Assembly: GCA_028683555.1 (NCBI GenBank)
Contig: JAQUHN010000014.1
Location: 1 to 37,482 of the forward strand
Direction: 5' to 3'
Source of the DNA: Geobacteraceae bacterium
GTDB lineage: Bacteria > Desulfobacterota > Desulfuromonadia > Geobacterales > Geobacteraceae
DNA length: 37,482 nucleotides
Notes under the pieces: generated by a model
What the model was told of the DNA's origin: nothing
Database searches by the model: none
The model's input: only the letters and a program-made list of their open reading frames with translations
Position numbers and translations under genes: made by a program
Part shown: positions 1 through 8,094 of the stretch, piece by piece
Layout: each line of letters begins with the position of its first letter
Position numbering within the stretch: the stretch's first letter is position 1

Positions 1-2
1 CG

Positions 3-761
3 CTACAACTCTCCCCGCAGCTTCCACCAAGCCAGACTCAGCCATTCCGCCACAGCAACCGACGAGTTCTTGAGGTTTTCTGCACGTGAAATGAACAGGG
101 CAGCGGCGATTTTCCTGGTTTGTACGAGGTAATAGGTAGGGGCAGGGATGACCGTGAACCCTTGGCGGGTGAACATGACAACCGCTCGCTTCATGTAGTA
201 TGCAGAGGTGGCAAGGATGATGCGATTTCCCTTGAGGAGCTTGCGCACCGCTCGAGCGTTCTCCAACGTATTCCGGGACAATTTTTCGACGAGAATCTGT
301 TTGCGTGGTATCCCCATGGCATAAGCTGCATTAGCCATCACCTCGGCATCGTTCAGTTTCGTCGCAAAAGGTTCACCGTTACCGCCCACCAGAACGAGGG
401 GAATCCCCAGCTTTTTCGCCAGACTCACCCCCAGGACCAGACGGGTATAGGTTTCCCCGTTTGGAACAGCCGGCGCGCCAATCCATGAGCGGTCCACCGA
501 ACCACCTCCGGGCACCACGACCGCATCAGCCTTGCCAGGCAGACCTGTCAGGGGACGGGTGCTCCGCTCGAGGGGTTGTAAAAGGAAATCTGCCACCGGC
601 GCAATACTCAACAGATACAACAGTATCGAACCGACAAAAAGGAAGGCCCTCGCCAGACCGATTCGATTCCGCGTGACCAGCACGCCGAGCAGCATGAAAA
701 GGACTAAACTTGCGGGCGGTAAAAGCAGAAACCAGAGAATTTTCTGGAAGGCGAAAGGCAC
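3..761 (-). CDS. YdcF/ElyC-like DUF218 membrane protein
   Basis: The 252-residue product has two N-terminal hydrophobic segments (about residues 8-28 and 36-56), followed by a DUF218-type domain. That domain starts at the glycine-rich DAVVVPGGG motif (about residues 79-87) and continues through LVLVGGNGE and the SRNTLENA motif. The two-helix plus DUF218 layout and the length match ElyC (about 259 residues), which acts in envelope and peptidoglycan/undecaprenyl metabolism. SanA and YdcF share the domain but differ in topology. The start is GTG at 761, with AGGAGGTGA about 5-10 bases upstream. It is the last gene visible of a minus-strand pair, 191 bases after the double-receiver gene. The family assignment is fairly secure, but the substrate is unknown. 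Confidence 0.8.
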   Translation of the reverse strand: MPFAFQKILWFLLLPPASLVLFMLLGVLVTRNRIGLARAFLFVGSILLYLLSIAPVADFLLQPLERSTRPLTGLPGKADAVVVPGGGSVDRSWIGAPAVPNGETYTRLVLGVSLAKKLGIPLVLVGGNGEPFATKLNDAEVMANAAYAMGIPRKQILVEKLSRNTLENARAVRKLLKGNRIILATSAYYMKRAVVMFTRQGFTVIPAPTYYLVQTRKIAAALFISRAENLKNSSVAVAEWLSLAWWKLRGEL

Positions 762-952
762 GATCTCACCTCCTCTGTGGCAAGATGACGAGACAGGGCA
801 GGAAACAACAGGATAGTGCCGGAAGAAGATCCAGCGTTGAAGTTGGCAGCACAGGCAGCATGGCAGGAAAAGAATTCAGCAAGCGAAACACATGGCTTTT
901 CGGCAATAAGCCAGCCAACTGCCAGAGGAGAGTACAGTTACCATGACAACGG

Positions 953-1690
953 CTAGCCACGCTTGCGGAGATAGCGGAGAAACTCGTCCTGCGACAGTTC
1001 CTTCTTTCGGACAAGGTGTTCAATCTGATGGCCCATGGCCATTTTTTCCCCTTCTTTCATCGATTCCTTCATCAAAACAAAGAAGGGAAGATTCTTCGTA
1101 TGGGGATAAAGTCGGAATCGGTCCATCAGTTCAAAGGCCGACATATCGGGCAACATGAGGGTGGAAAAAGCCATATAACGCGGCTCCGTAGTGGCAAGGG
1201 CAACGCCTTCCTTGCCGGTATAGGCCTTTACCACCTCGAAGCCGAGGGATTCAATTGCCTTGGCAACAGGCTCTTCGCCATTGCGCGAAACAAGGAGAAC
1301 CTGGAGGTCCCAGACTTCGGCTTCTTCTGTGAGACCGAGCACCACCAGCCTTTTTTTCAGGTAATCCGGATCAATCGGCAGGGTAAAAAATCCGGCAGCG
1401 GGAAATACTCCGCCGATCTTTCCCTCCTCGCTGAGGAACAGCGGCAAAACAGCAATGTCCCGGGTCTGCGGATTTTTTTTGAGCTCCAGAAAGATCCCCC
1501 AGCCATCGGTGGAGTATGGTGACAGGTCAAGGAGAATGCCGAGCGGTCTTCGTTCGGCAAGCTCCTCCAGCTTCGCCGTTCGTGCCCGATAGCCCCCTTC
1601 CTTCAAGTACCTGCACACGCTCTTTCCCCGGCTGTCGCAGCCGTTCAGCCCAAGAATCCACAGTTCCTGCTCTAGAATTTTCTCGGCCAT
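953..1690 (-). CDS. Degenerate tandem receiver-domain protein
   Basis: The product has 245 residues when started at the ATG at 1690, which follows a GGGGATC stretch. The same frame stays open to a TTG at 1822, but that 44-residue extension (RTRCC..., ERGAGQYQPEWGSC) looks non-coding. Two CheY-like halves are visible. The first (about residues 1-120) keeps an aspartate in LGILLDLSP at the expected phosphorylation strand. The second (about 122-245) has the receiver-like LMLPDMSAFELMDRFR helix, but Ser/Thr (AFST) where the phospho-accepting aspartate is expected, and no clear acidic pair near VLLVSRNGE. There is no output domain. It probably acts as a protein-interaction or pseudo-receiver module. 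The partner is unknown, and no kinase gene lies nearby. Confidence 0.65.
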   Translation of the reverse strand: MAEKILEQELWILGLNGCDSRGKSVCRYLKEGGYRARTAKLEELAERRPLGILLDLSPYSTDGWGIFLELKKNPQTRDIAVLPLFLSEEGKIGGVFPAAGFFTLPIDPDYLKKRLVVLGLTEEAEVWDLQVLLVSRNGEEPVAKAIESLGFEVVKAYTGKEGVALATTEPRYMAFSTLMLPDMSAFELMDRFRLYPHTKNLPFFVLMKESMKEGEKMAMGHQIEHLVRKKELSQDEFLRYLRKRG

Positions 1691-1938
1691 GCATGATCCC
1701 CATTCTGGTTGGTACTGGCCCGCTCCGCGCTCGGCATGCGTGCCTCGGGCGTTCGGAATAGCCCGAAATACCGCCAAGGCACAGCATCTTGTTCTAGATA
1801 TCATATTTTTCCGCCCCCGCAAAGGAAACTTTCATCTCCCCGGCCTAATAAAACGCGCCTTGCATGTCAGCCGCAGAAGCCCCCCCGGCAACAATGCGCA
1901 CCAGCGGGACGGAACACGGTAGCGGAGCAAAAAAAGCC

Positions 1939-1967
1939 TTGAATTTTACGATATAAATTGTCATAAT
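1939..1967 (+). promoter_or_regulatory. Candidate sigma70 promoter for typA
   Basis: TTGAAT (1939-1944) and CATAAT (1962-1967) are separated by 17 bases, a good match to the housekeeping consensus. The expected start is near 1974, giving a leader of about 130 bases before the typA ATG. Confidence 0.6.
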
Positions 1968-1977
1968 GCTTCGATTA

Positions 1978-2002
1978 GGCGGGCGTCAGCCCGTCTTTTT
2001 TT
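1978..2002 (+). terminator. Orphan intrinsic terminator in typA leader
   Basis: The stem GGCGGGC (1978-1984) pairs with GCCCGTC (1989-1995), including one G-U pair, around the loop GTCA. It is followed by seven T (1996-2002). It is a textbook plus-strand terminator, yet no plus-strand gene lies upstream. It begins only a few bases after the predicted transcription start, which suggests leader attenuation of typA or a very short RNA. Confidence 0.6.
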
Positions 2003-2022
2003 GTCATTGAGAAAAAGACGGG
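1990..2022 (+). repeat. Inverted repeat overlapping the leader terminator
   Basis: CCCGTCTTTTT (1990-2000) is the exact reverse complement of AAAAAGACGGG (2012-2022), with an 11-base loop. The left arm is the 3' arm plus U-tract of the terminator hairpin, so the two structures exclude each other. The right arm can also pair weakly with ATCCGT at 2026-2031. Confidence 0.6.
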
Positions 2023-2105
2023 ATCATCCGTTCAGATTCTACCACTTCAACAGTCCCCTGCCGGTTACCAGGCATGGCGGCACAAATTAATCAGGAGCAG
2101 GATAC

Positions 2106-3908
2106 ATGCAGGAAAAGATTCGTAACATAGCTATTATCGCCCATGTCGACCATGGCAAGACAACGCTTGTGGACGCCCTGCTGAAGCAGTCGGGTGTTTT
2201 CCGGAATAACGAAGCCATCACCGAACGGGTCATGGACTCCAATGACCTTGAAAAGGAACGAGGCATCACCATCCTGGCAAAAAATCTCTCCATCAGACAT
2301 GGTGGACACAAAATCAACATCGTCGACACGCCGGGACATGCGGATTTCGGTGGTGAAGTGGAGCGAGTGCTGAAGATGGTGGACTCCGTTCTCCTTCTTG
2401 TGGATGCCCTCGACGGCCCCATGCCCCAGACGCGGTTCGTACTGAAAAAATCCCTTGATCTCGGCCTGCGGCCGATCGTTGTCATCAACAAAATCGACCG
2501 GCCGGGCGCCCGGCCGACGGAAGTCGTCGACATGGTTTTCGACCTCTTCTGCGAGCTCCAGGCAAATGATCAGCAACTCGATTTCGCGATCGTTTACACG
2601 AGTGCCAAAATGGGCTACGCAAAGCTGGATCTCGACGACGATTCCGAATCGATGGAACCGCTCTTCGAAAAGATAATCAGCAACGTGGCGCCTCCGGAAG
2701 GAGACCTGTCCGCGCCATTCCAGATGCTCGTGACAAACATCGATTATAATGAGTATATCGGCCGAATTGCCACCGGCAAGATCTTTAACGGAAAAGTCAC
2801 CGCTGGTGAGACGTTAGCCCTTGTGAAACGCACCGGTGAAATTAAAAAGGGCCGGATTTCAAAACTTCTCGGCTACGAGGGACTTCAGCAGGTGGAAATC
2901 TCCGAAGCAGTGACCGGAGACATCGTAACCATTGCCGGTTTCGAAGAAGTGGGCATCGGCGAGACGTTGGCAAGCGCCGAAACCCCTATCCCCCTTCCCT
3001 ATGTCGCCATTGACGAACCGACAATCGCCATGAATTTCATTGTCAGCAATTCCCCATTCGCGGGTCGCGAAGGGAAATTGGTAACCTCCCGCAACATCAG
3101 GGAACGTCTGGAAAGGGAACTGCGTACCAATGTATCGCTCCGTGTCGAAGACACCGGCAATCCTGACACCTTCCTGGTTTCGGGACGAGGAGAACTGCAC
3201 CTGTCCATCCTCATTGAGAACATGCGCCGCGAAGGATTCGAAATGTCGGTGTCCAAGCCAGAAGTGATTCTGCGCGACAGGGACGGACAGAAACAGGAGC
3301 CGATCGAATATCTGGTGGTTGACGTTCCCGCCGAGCACCAGGGAACCATTATCGAAAAGATGGGACCACGCAAGGGCGAAATGGTCGCCATGCACCAACT
3401 CGGTGACGTGATTCGCCTCGAGTTCCTGGTTCCGGCTCGGGGGCTGATCGGTCTTCGTGGCGAAATCCTTACCGAAACCCGGGGAACGGGCATCATGACC
3501 CATACCTTCCACGGTTATGCACCTTACAAAGGGGATATTCCGGGACGCAAAAACGGGGTTTTGATTGCCATGGAACACGGGGAAACCACCGCCTACTCGC
3601 TGGATGCCCTGCAGCCGCGCGGTGTGCTCTTCATCGGCCCGGGTACGGAAGTCTACGGCGGAATGGTTATCGGCCAGCACGCCAAGGACAATGACCTGGA
3701 CGTAAACCCCTGTAAAGGCAAGAAACTGACCAATGTCAGAGCGTCAGGTTCCGATGACGCCATCAAACTGACCCCACCGCGGCTGCTGACATTGGAACAG
3801 GCGCTCGAATTCATCGATGACGACGAACTGGTGGAGATCACGCCAGTCTCCATCAGGCTAAGGAAAAAAGAACTGGATCCGACCAAAAGAAAGCGCCATT
3901 CGCGCTAA
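2106..3908 (+). CDS. typA: Ribosome-associated GTPase TypA/BipA
   Basis: TypA/BipA is a translational GTPase that binds the ribosome and helps 50S assembly and growth under stress or cold. The 600-residue length is normal for the family. The GTPase motifs are all present: HVDHGKT (residues 13-19), ERGITI (51-56), DTPGH (74-78), NKID (128-131) and TSAK (about 166-169). An EF-Tu domain 2, an EF-G-like domain ([22 protein letters not shown]) and the BipA-specific C-terminal part ([23 protein letters not shown]) follow in order. The ATG at 2106 has AGGAG eight bases upstream. It appears to be transcribed from its own promoter through an unusual leader, and a long hairpin follows the stop codon. 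Confidence 0.97.
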   Translation: MQEKIRNIAIIAHVDHGKTTLVDALLKQSGVFRNNEAITERVMDSNDLEKERGITILAKNLSIRHGGHKINIVDTPGHADFGGEVERVLKMVDSVLLLVDALDGPMPQTRFVLKKSLDLGLRPIVVINKIDRPGARPTEVVDMVFDLFCELQANDQQLDFAIVYTSAKMGYAKLDLDDDSESMEPLFEKIISNVAPPEGDLSAPFQMLVTNIDYNEYIGRIATGKIFNGKVTAGETLALVKRTGEIKKGRISKLLGYEGLQQVEISEAVTGDIVTIAGFEEVGIGETLASAETPIPLPYVAIDEPTIAMNFIVSNSPFAGREGKLVTSRNIRERLERELRTNVSLRVEDTGNPDTFLVSGRGELHLSILIENMRREGFEMSVSKPEVILRDRDGQKQEPIEYLVVDVPAEHQGTIIEKMGPRKGEMVAMHQLGDVIRLEFLVPARGLIGLRGEILTETRGTGIMTHTFHGYAPYKGDIPGRKNGVLIAMEHGETTAYSLDALQPRGVLFIGPGTEVYGGMVIGQHAKDNDLDVNPCKGKKLTNVRASGSDDAIKLTPPRLLTLEQALEFIDDDELVEITPVSIRLRKKELDPTKRKRHSR

Positions 3909-3933
3909 GGAACTATGATTCCGGTCAATCTTA

Positions 3934-3968
3934 CCACGGCAGGGAAAGGCATCCTTGCCCTGCCGTGG
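3934..3968 (+). terminator. Long hairpin after typA
   Basis: CCACGGCAGGG (3934-3944) and CCCTGCCGTGG (3958-3968) form a perfect 11-bp stem. The loop itself can close further through AAGG and CCTT. There is no T-run downstream, so it may be a Rho-type end, an RNA-stabilising 3' hairpin, or a terminator that does not need a U-tract. Confidence 0.5.
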
Positions 3969-4024
3969 CAGAGAAATTGTCACACCCCACGGGGTTTCCC
4001 CACCCTGAACGCGGCAACTTTGCA

Positions 4025-4056
4025 TTGACAAATGGGTACTTTTTCTCTACTACAAA
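4025..4056 (+). promoter_or_regulatory. Possible promoter for bamD
   Basis: A perfect TTGACA lies at 4025-4030. The best downstream -10 candidate is weak (TACAAA at 4051-4056, spacing 20; or TACTAC at 4048-4053, spacing 17). It sits about 50 bases before the bamD start. Confidence 0.35.
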
Positions 4057-4103
4057 GTAAGGATTCCGATATTTTCCGCATCATGAAATGATAAGGAGCT
4101 TGT

Positions 4104-4838
4104 ATGTTCCGAAGATTTGCCCTAGCTCTCACCATCCTGCTTGCTGCCACATCCTGTACCAACAAGAATCTGAAGCTGCCACCCGAGACCTTGTTCAAGC
4201 AGGGTGAAAAGCTCTATGCCAAGGAAAAATACGACGCCGCCGCAGAAAAATGGCAGAAAGCAAAGGATACCACCACCTCCCCGCTTCTCAAAACGGCTGT
4301 CGAACTGAAACTTGCCGACGCACTATATCACGACGAGAAATATATCGAAGCAACCGCGGAATACGAAAGCTTTCGCAAGCTCCATCCGAAAAACCCGAAA
4401 GCACCCTATGCCCTGTACATGATGGGTCTCAGTAATTTTGCCCAATCCGATAAAATTGACATCGATCAGACGCCGGTCAGCAACGCCGCAACCCATTTTG
4501 AAACGTTCCTCCAGGAATATCCCAATTCCGACCTGACAAAACAGGTTCGTGACAAGCTGGCGGAGTGCCGAACCAGGCAGGCAGCCTATGAAATATACGT
4601 GGGCAAATTTTACTACCGCACCGACCAGTACCAAGCTGCCATCGGCCGCTTCCAGGAGGCGTTGGAAAAGTATCCGGGGACGCCCCCGCTTGACGAAGCC
4701 CTCTTCTTATTGGGCAACACCTATCTCCGCTCCGGGGATGCTGCCAAGGCAAAGGAATCGTTGAGCCGTCTCGTTACGGAATTCCCCAAAAGTAAATACG
4801 TGAATGACGCAAAAAAGTTGCTGAGCCGAAATTCCTGA
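4104..4838 (+). CDS. bamD: Outer-membrane assembly lipoprotein BamD
   Basis: BamD is the essential lipoprotein of the BAM complex that folds and inserts beta-barrel proteins into the outer membrane. The 244-residue product has a signal peptide ending in AATSC with the lipidated cysteine at residue 18. TPR-like helical repeats follow, with the hallmark pattern YPNSDLTKQVRDKLAECR...YEIYVGKFYYR. Repeats ending in FPKSKYVNDAKKLL close the protein. The start ATG at 4104 follows AAGGAG with about five bases between. It is the first of three plus-strand genes for envelope proteins. YbgF/CpoB-like proteins are the main alternative, but the pattern and length favour BamD. Confidence 0.9.
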   Translation: MFRRFALALTILLAATSCTNKNLKLPPETLFKQGEKLYAKEKYDAAAEKWQKAKDTTTSPLLKTAVELKLADALYHDEKYIEATAEYESFRKLHPKNPKAPYALYMMGLSNFAQSDKIDIDQTPVSNAATHFETFLQEYPNSDLTKQVRDKLAECRTRQAAYEIYVGKFYYRTDQYQAAIGRFQEALEKYPGTPPLDEALFLLGNTYLRSGDAAKAKESLSRLVTEFPKSKYVNDAKKLLSRNS

Positions 4839-4905
4839 CCGTCGCCGACACCGGTTGCGCATAGTTCCTTCCTGTTGAGTTTCGTTACTGGCTGGAGGTA
4901 ACTCC

Positions 4906-5235
4906 ATGGAAAAAGTGTTGTATGTCTTCCTGTTGCTACTGGCCGCAATCGTCACCCTGCCCGTTGCCGGTTGCCGGGATAGAATGGATAGGCAATCGGG
5001 AGGTGAGTTGTTTTCACTCCACTGTGCCTCCTGCCATCCCGGCGGCGCGAATACCCTAACGCCAACAAAAACGCTGCGAGCAACCGACCTCCAGGCCAGC
5101 GATATCACCACCCCTGAGGATATAGTCGAGAAAATGAGAAACCCCGGTCCCGGAATGCCGAAATTCACCGATGCCATGATTCCGGAAAAACAGGCCTTGC
5201 AGATTGCAACGTATATCCTGTTGTCCTTCCACTAG
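4906..5235 (+). CDS. Small monoheme c-type cytochrome lipoprotein
   Basis: This 109-residue protein begins with a lipoprotein signal peptide (VAGC, lipidated Cys23) followed by a class I cytochrome c fold. A single CASCH heme site lies at residues 40-44. The likely distal ligand is Met84, in GPGMPKF, and a C-terminal helix (EKQALQIATYILLSF) completes the fold. It is expected to sit on the periplasmic face of a membrane and shuttle electrons; the redox partner is unknown. The ATG at 4906 has GGAGG seven bases upstream. It lies 67 bases after bamD and 25 bases before the M48 protease, so the three may be co-transcribed without an obvious functional link. Confidence 0.88.
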   Translation: MEKVLYVFLLLLAAIVTLPVAGCRDRMDRQSGGELFSLHCASCHPGGANTLTPTKTLRATDLQASDITTPEDIVEKMRNPGPGMPKFTDAMIPEKQALQIATYILLSFH

Positions 5236-5260
5236 CCTTCGCAGGATCCTTCCTGAAACC

Positions 5261-6544
5261 ATGAAAAATGCCCTTCTCCTTACCTTTGTTCTGTTAGGCG
5301 CAGTCGAATTTACCCTTTCCTGGACAAATGTGCGTTATCTCAAACGCCACGGCGCGAAAGTGCCGCCAGCTTTCGAGGGCACTCTTGATCCGGAAACACT
5401 TGAAAAAGTAGCGGCTTACACCATAGAAAACAACCGCCTGGCGCTCGCCGAGTCCCTTTTCGGCACTATCCTGATCATCCTGTTTCTTTTCTGCGGACTC
5501 ATTGGCCACTATGATCGCTGGGTTACCAGCCTTGCGGACTCTTTCATTCTTCAGGGGATAACTTTTTTTGTTCCCCTCTTCCTGCTGCAGTCCCTGCTTG
5601 CTATCCCTTTCAGTCTGTACCGGGTTTTTTCCCTGGAAAACCGTTACGGCTTCAACACCATGACCCCGGTTCTGTGGATAACCGATTTTATCAAATCAAC
5701 GTTGCTCAGCCTGCTGCTTATTTGCCTGGTGGTAGCAGCAACCTTTGGCCTGGTAGTTGTCAGCCCGAATGGATGGTGGCTCTGGGTGTGGGGATTCCTC
5801 ACGCTGCTGTCCCTGGTAATCCTCTACCTGTCACCCTATGTCATAGAGCCCCTGTTTTTCCGCTTCGAACCGATCCGTTCCAATGAATTGGAAAAAGAGA
5901 TCAATACCCTCATGCGCCGGGCGGGACTCGAAGTGAGTCGCGTACTCCAGGTTGATGCTTCCCGACGCAGCACTCATTCCAACGCATATTTCACCGGTAT
6001 TGGCAAGGTGAAACGCATCGTCCTTTTCGACACGCTCCTTGAACGCCTGGAAACACCGGAAATTCTGGCGGTACTGGCCCATGAAGCAGGACACTGGAAG
6101 GCACACCATCTCCTGAAACGCCTCCTTACCACCGAAGCCTTGATGCTTGTCTCCTGCCTGGCAGGATTTTACCTTCTACAGCAGGGCGTGCTCCCCTCAC
6201 TGTTCGGCATGGCAACAGCATCGTTCCCGGCACAACTGTTCCTGCTCGGCTTTCTGTTTTCCATTATCGCCGCGGTTCTTTCGCCCATCGGCAACTGGCT
6301 GTCCAGAAGACAGGAACGACAAGCCGATCGTTACGCCGCCGGGCTTTCCGAAACGCCCGAAGCGCTTGCCTCGTCCTTGGTAAAAATGTGCCGGGACAAC
6401 CTCTCCAACCTTCATCCGCATCCACTCTATGCTGCCGTCTATTACTCCCATCCGCCGCTGATCGAGCGAGTACAAACCCTGTTATCCCTGCACCAGACAA
6501 AAACCCGCAGGCATCCGGCAAAAATAGCGAGACCTAGCGCCTAG
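5261..6544 (+). CDS. M48 family membrane metalloprotease (Ste24-like)
   Basis: The 427-residue product starts at the ATG at 5261. The frame is open back to 5204, but that extension overlaps the cytochrome gene. The order of features matches the CAAX prenyl protease 1/Ste24 type. There is an N-terminal transmembrane bundle (segments near residues 4-20, 63-83, 98-118, 147-167 and 173-195). A cytoplasmic zinc-protease domain follows, with HEAGH at 274-278. Two more hydrophobic segments (about 291-308 and 325-345) come next, then the third-ligand motif ERQAD (Glu352). In bacteria these enzymes most likely take part in membrane-protein quality control rather than prenyl-protein processing. No strong Shine-Dalgarno sequence is seen (AGGAT about 14 bases upstream), suggesting coupling to the gene before it. 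Confidence 0.9.
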   Translation: MKNALLLTFVLLGAVEFTLSWTNVRYLKRHGAKVPPAFEGTLDPETLEKVAAYTIENNRLALAESLFGTILIILFLFCGLIGHYDRWVTSLADSFILQGITFFVPLFLLQSLLAIPFSLYRVFSLENRYGFNTMTPVLWITDFIKSTLLSLLLICLVVAATFGLVVVSPNGWWLWVWGFLTLLSLVILYLSPYVIEPLFFRFEPIRSNELEKEINTLMRRAGLEVSRVLQVDASRRSTHSNAYFTGIGKVKRIVLFDTLLERLETPEILAVLAHEAGHWKAHHLLKRLLTTEALMLVSCLAGFYLLQQGVLPSLFGMATASFPAQLFLLGFLFSIIAAVLSPIGNWLSRRQERQADRYAAGLSETPEALASSLVKMCRDNLSNLHPHPLYAAVYYSHPPLIERVQTLLSLHQTKTRRHPAKIARPSA

Positions 6545-6709
6545 GCTACCGGGCAACCAGTGTAGGGCACAACTTTTGATAGAGGCTCGGCAGTGGGATA
6601 ACAAGGCCAGGGGGACGGTGAAGGAGGAATTGAATCGTTCAGGACTTCGGAACGCTATGGCAGCGCAGGAGATGAACAGGGGATAACGGTCAGGGGACCT
6701 ACCCGGCAG

Positions 6710-7549
6710 TTAACGAATTGCAGGATTCATCAGCGTACCGGTAACGGGAATCCGGTAGGAACCGGGGCTCTTCATATATTTCGCCAATACCATAAAGATC
6801 AGTTTCTGCTTTTCGAGAAAATCCGGTTTCGGCATCAATTCGATTGTCAGGTTCAGCGGTGCCGACTCCAGTGGCCCGGTCATGGCGAGAGTGCCCTTCA
6901 GCCTGATATAAATTCCGTCGCCCTGGAAGGTCAGGCTCTCAAGGGTTCCCATTCCTGCAGAAGCTCTGAACATCCCGCGGATGGTCCGGTAGGAAGCATC
7001 CGGAAGCGGCATGCCGCTAACCTTGATGCTACTCAGCTCGGCCTGGCCGATTGCCATCCTCATGTCCCCCTGCAATGCGGTTCCCCGGCCGGCAAATGAC
7101 CCATCCAGGAATAGATCGCCCCGAATGTTTGCACCGGTGACAATTTGCAGCAGGGGAACATCCTGCAGGCGGACTCGTTCAGCATGGAGTGAAATCGTTG
7201 ACGTGCGCGGCTGAAAGTTCGCCGAAAGCTCCCCTTCTCCGATCCGGGCTCGGGCGTCAAAGGCAACTTTGCCGATCAAAAGCGGTAGAAGTTCAACGCG
7301 AAAGGTTGCCGTATCCAGTTTGACGAGCACCCCTCGCTCATCGCTGACAAGAGCATTGCTTACCGTGATCCCAAGGGGAAAGGCTTTTTCGAATTCTTCC
7401 GCCTGCAGTACATATCCCTGTTGTGACAAACCTCTTTCAACAACGCCCTTGATTTCACCGACTGGAATGAAAATTATCGTCAGCACCAAGAGCAGGATAA
7501 GTGAAGCAGCACCAACGACAACGAGAGAAGGAGGTGACCAATGCTTCAT
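6710..7549 (-). CDS. gspN: Type II secretion protein GspN
   Basis: This is the last gene of the T2SS operon, encoding 279 residues. One N-terminal transmembrane segment (about residues 8-28) is followed by a periplasmic beta-rich region with an AsmA-like pattern (GDLFLDGSFAGRGTALQGD, IRLKGTLAMTGPL). It ends in the PVTGTLMNPAIR motif typical of GspN proteins in deltaproteobacteria and Leptospira. GspN is an accessory component whose exact role in secretion is uncertain. Its ATG overlaps the gspM stop by four bases (ATGA), so translation is probably coupled. No clear intrinsic terminator follows in the 165-base convergent gap to the M48 gene. Confidence 0.85.
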   Translation of the reverse strand: MKHWSPPSLVVVGAASLILLLVLTIIFIPVGEIKGVVERGLSQQGYVLQAEEFEKAFPLGITVSNALVSDERGVLVKLDTATFRVELLPLLIGKVAFDARARIGEGELSANFQPRTSTISLHAERVRLQDVPLLQIVTGANIRGDLFLDGSFAGRGTALQGDMRMAIGQAELSSIKVSGMPLPDASYRTIRGMFRASAGMGTLESLTFQGDGIYIRLKGTLAMTGPLESAPLNLTIELMPKPDFLEKQKLIFMVLAKYMKSPGSYRIPVTGTLMNPAIR

Positions 7550-8094
7550 CTCGGACCCTTTGGTGATGACTTCAACAGAGCAATGGTAATGGTCAGATCC
7601 AGTAGCGACGGGTCATCGAAACGAGTCTTGATATTTGCCTTCTTGACAAGAACTGGTCGATTCCCCTTTTCCAGAAGATAGAGGAGGTTAACAGCTTCGT
7701 TGAGCGAAAGTCCTTCAATGTTGACTTCCGCGGAATCCTCGATGTAATTCCCGCGCTCCTCGCCTTTCAGCGGAGTAACCTTGCTCGACTTACCCTTAAT
7801 ACCGATCTCCTCGATAATCTTTGCCGGTGAATCATCGGCTCGGATTGCGGCAAGACGACCGGCAAACCGCTGGGAAGAAAGTTTTGCCGACAGGAAACGC
7901 TGCTTGAGAGTCATCATTTCGACCAGGTCGCTTTCCCGCGCCTTGCGTCGTTTTTCCAGCACGGCAATTCGCTCATTCAAAGTCGAGAAAACGATAACGA
8001 CCAGCAACAGCAAAGCAATGCCGCCCCCCCAATGAAGCCTGGTCCTTTGATCCATGTTCGTATAGTATTCCCGGAGAAGGTCGATATATTTCAT
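7546..8094 (-). CDS. gspM: Type II secretion inner-membrane protein GspM
   Basis: The 182-residue product has a short cytoplasmic N-terminus, one transmembrane helix (about residues 22-38), a coiled-coil stretch (LNERIAVLEKRRKARESDLVEM) and a periplasmic ferredoxin-like domain. That domain is visible as VNIEGLSLNEAVNLLYLLEKGNRPVLVKKANIKTRF. GspM is part of the inner-membrane assembly platform and binds GspL. Sequence identity in this family is low; position between gspL and gspN, size and topology make the call. It overlaps gspL upstream and gspN downstream by four bases each. Confidence 0.88.
   Translation of the reverse strand: MKYIDLLREYYTNMDQRTRLHWGGGIALLLLVVIVFSTLNERIAVLEKRRKARESDLVEMMTLKQRFLSAKLSSQRFAGRLAAIRADDSPAKIIEEIGIKGKSSKVTPLKGEERGNYIEDSAEVNIEGLSLNEAVNLLYLLEKGNRPVLVKKANIKTRFDDPSLLDLTITIALLKSSPKGPR

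Larger units (their letters stand above)
1691..2105. other. Divergent intergenic region upstream of typA
   Basis: This 415-base region lies between the minus-strand receiver gene and plus-strand typA and holds no convincing gene. The 1939-2031 part carries a sigma70-like promoter, an intrinsic terminator and overlapping inverted repeats, listed separately. The 1700-1930 part shows only weak promoter-like strings for the minus strand (for example TATGAT on the minus strand near 1801-1806). Confidence 0.7.

Noticed and set aside
893-913. Small hairpin TGGCTT/AAGCCA between the receiver and ElyC-like genes
   Set aside because: Six base pairs, no T-run on either strand; too weak to call a terminator.
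1691-1822. 44-codon N-terminal extension of the double-receiver protein
   Set aside because: It starts at a TTG within promoter-like sequence, and its Arg/Cys-rich content does not resemble the receiver fold. The ATG at 1690 is preferred.
6635-6689. Very short frame (LNRSGLRN...) after GAAGGAGG in the M48-gspN gap
   Set aside because: The Shine-Dalgarno-like string is only two bases from the TTG, which is too close, and the 18-codon product has no feature supporting a gene.
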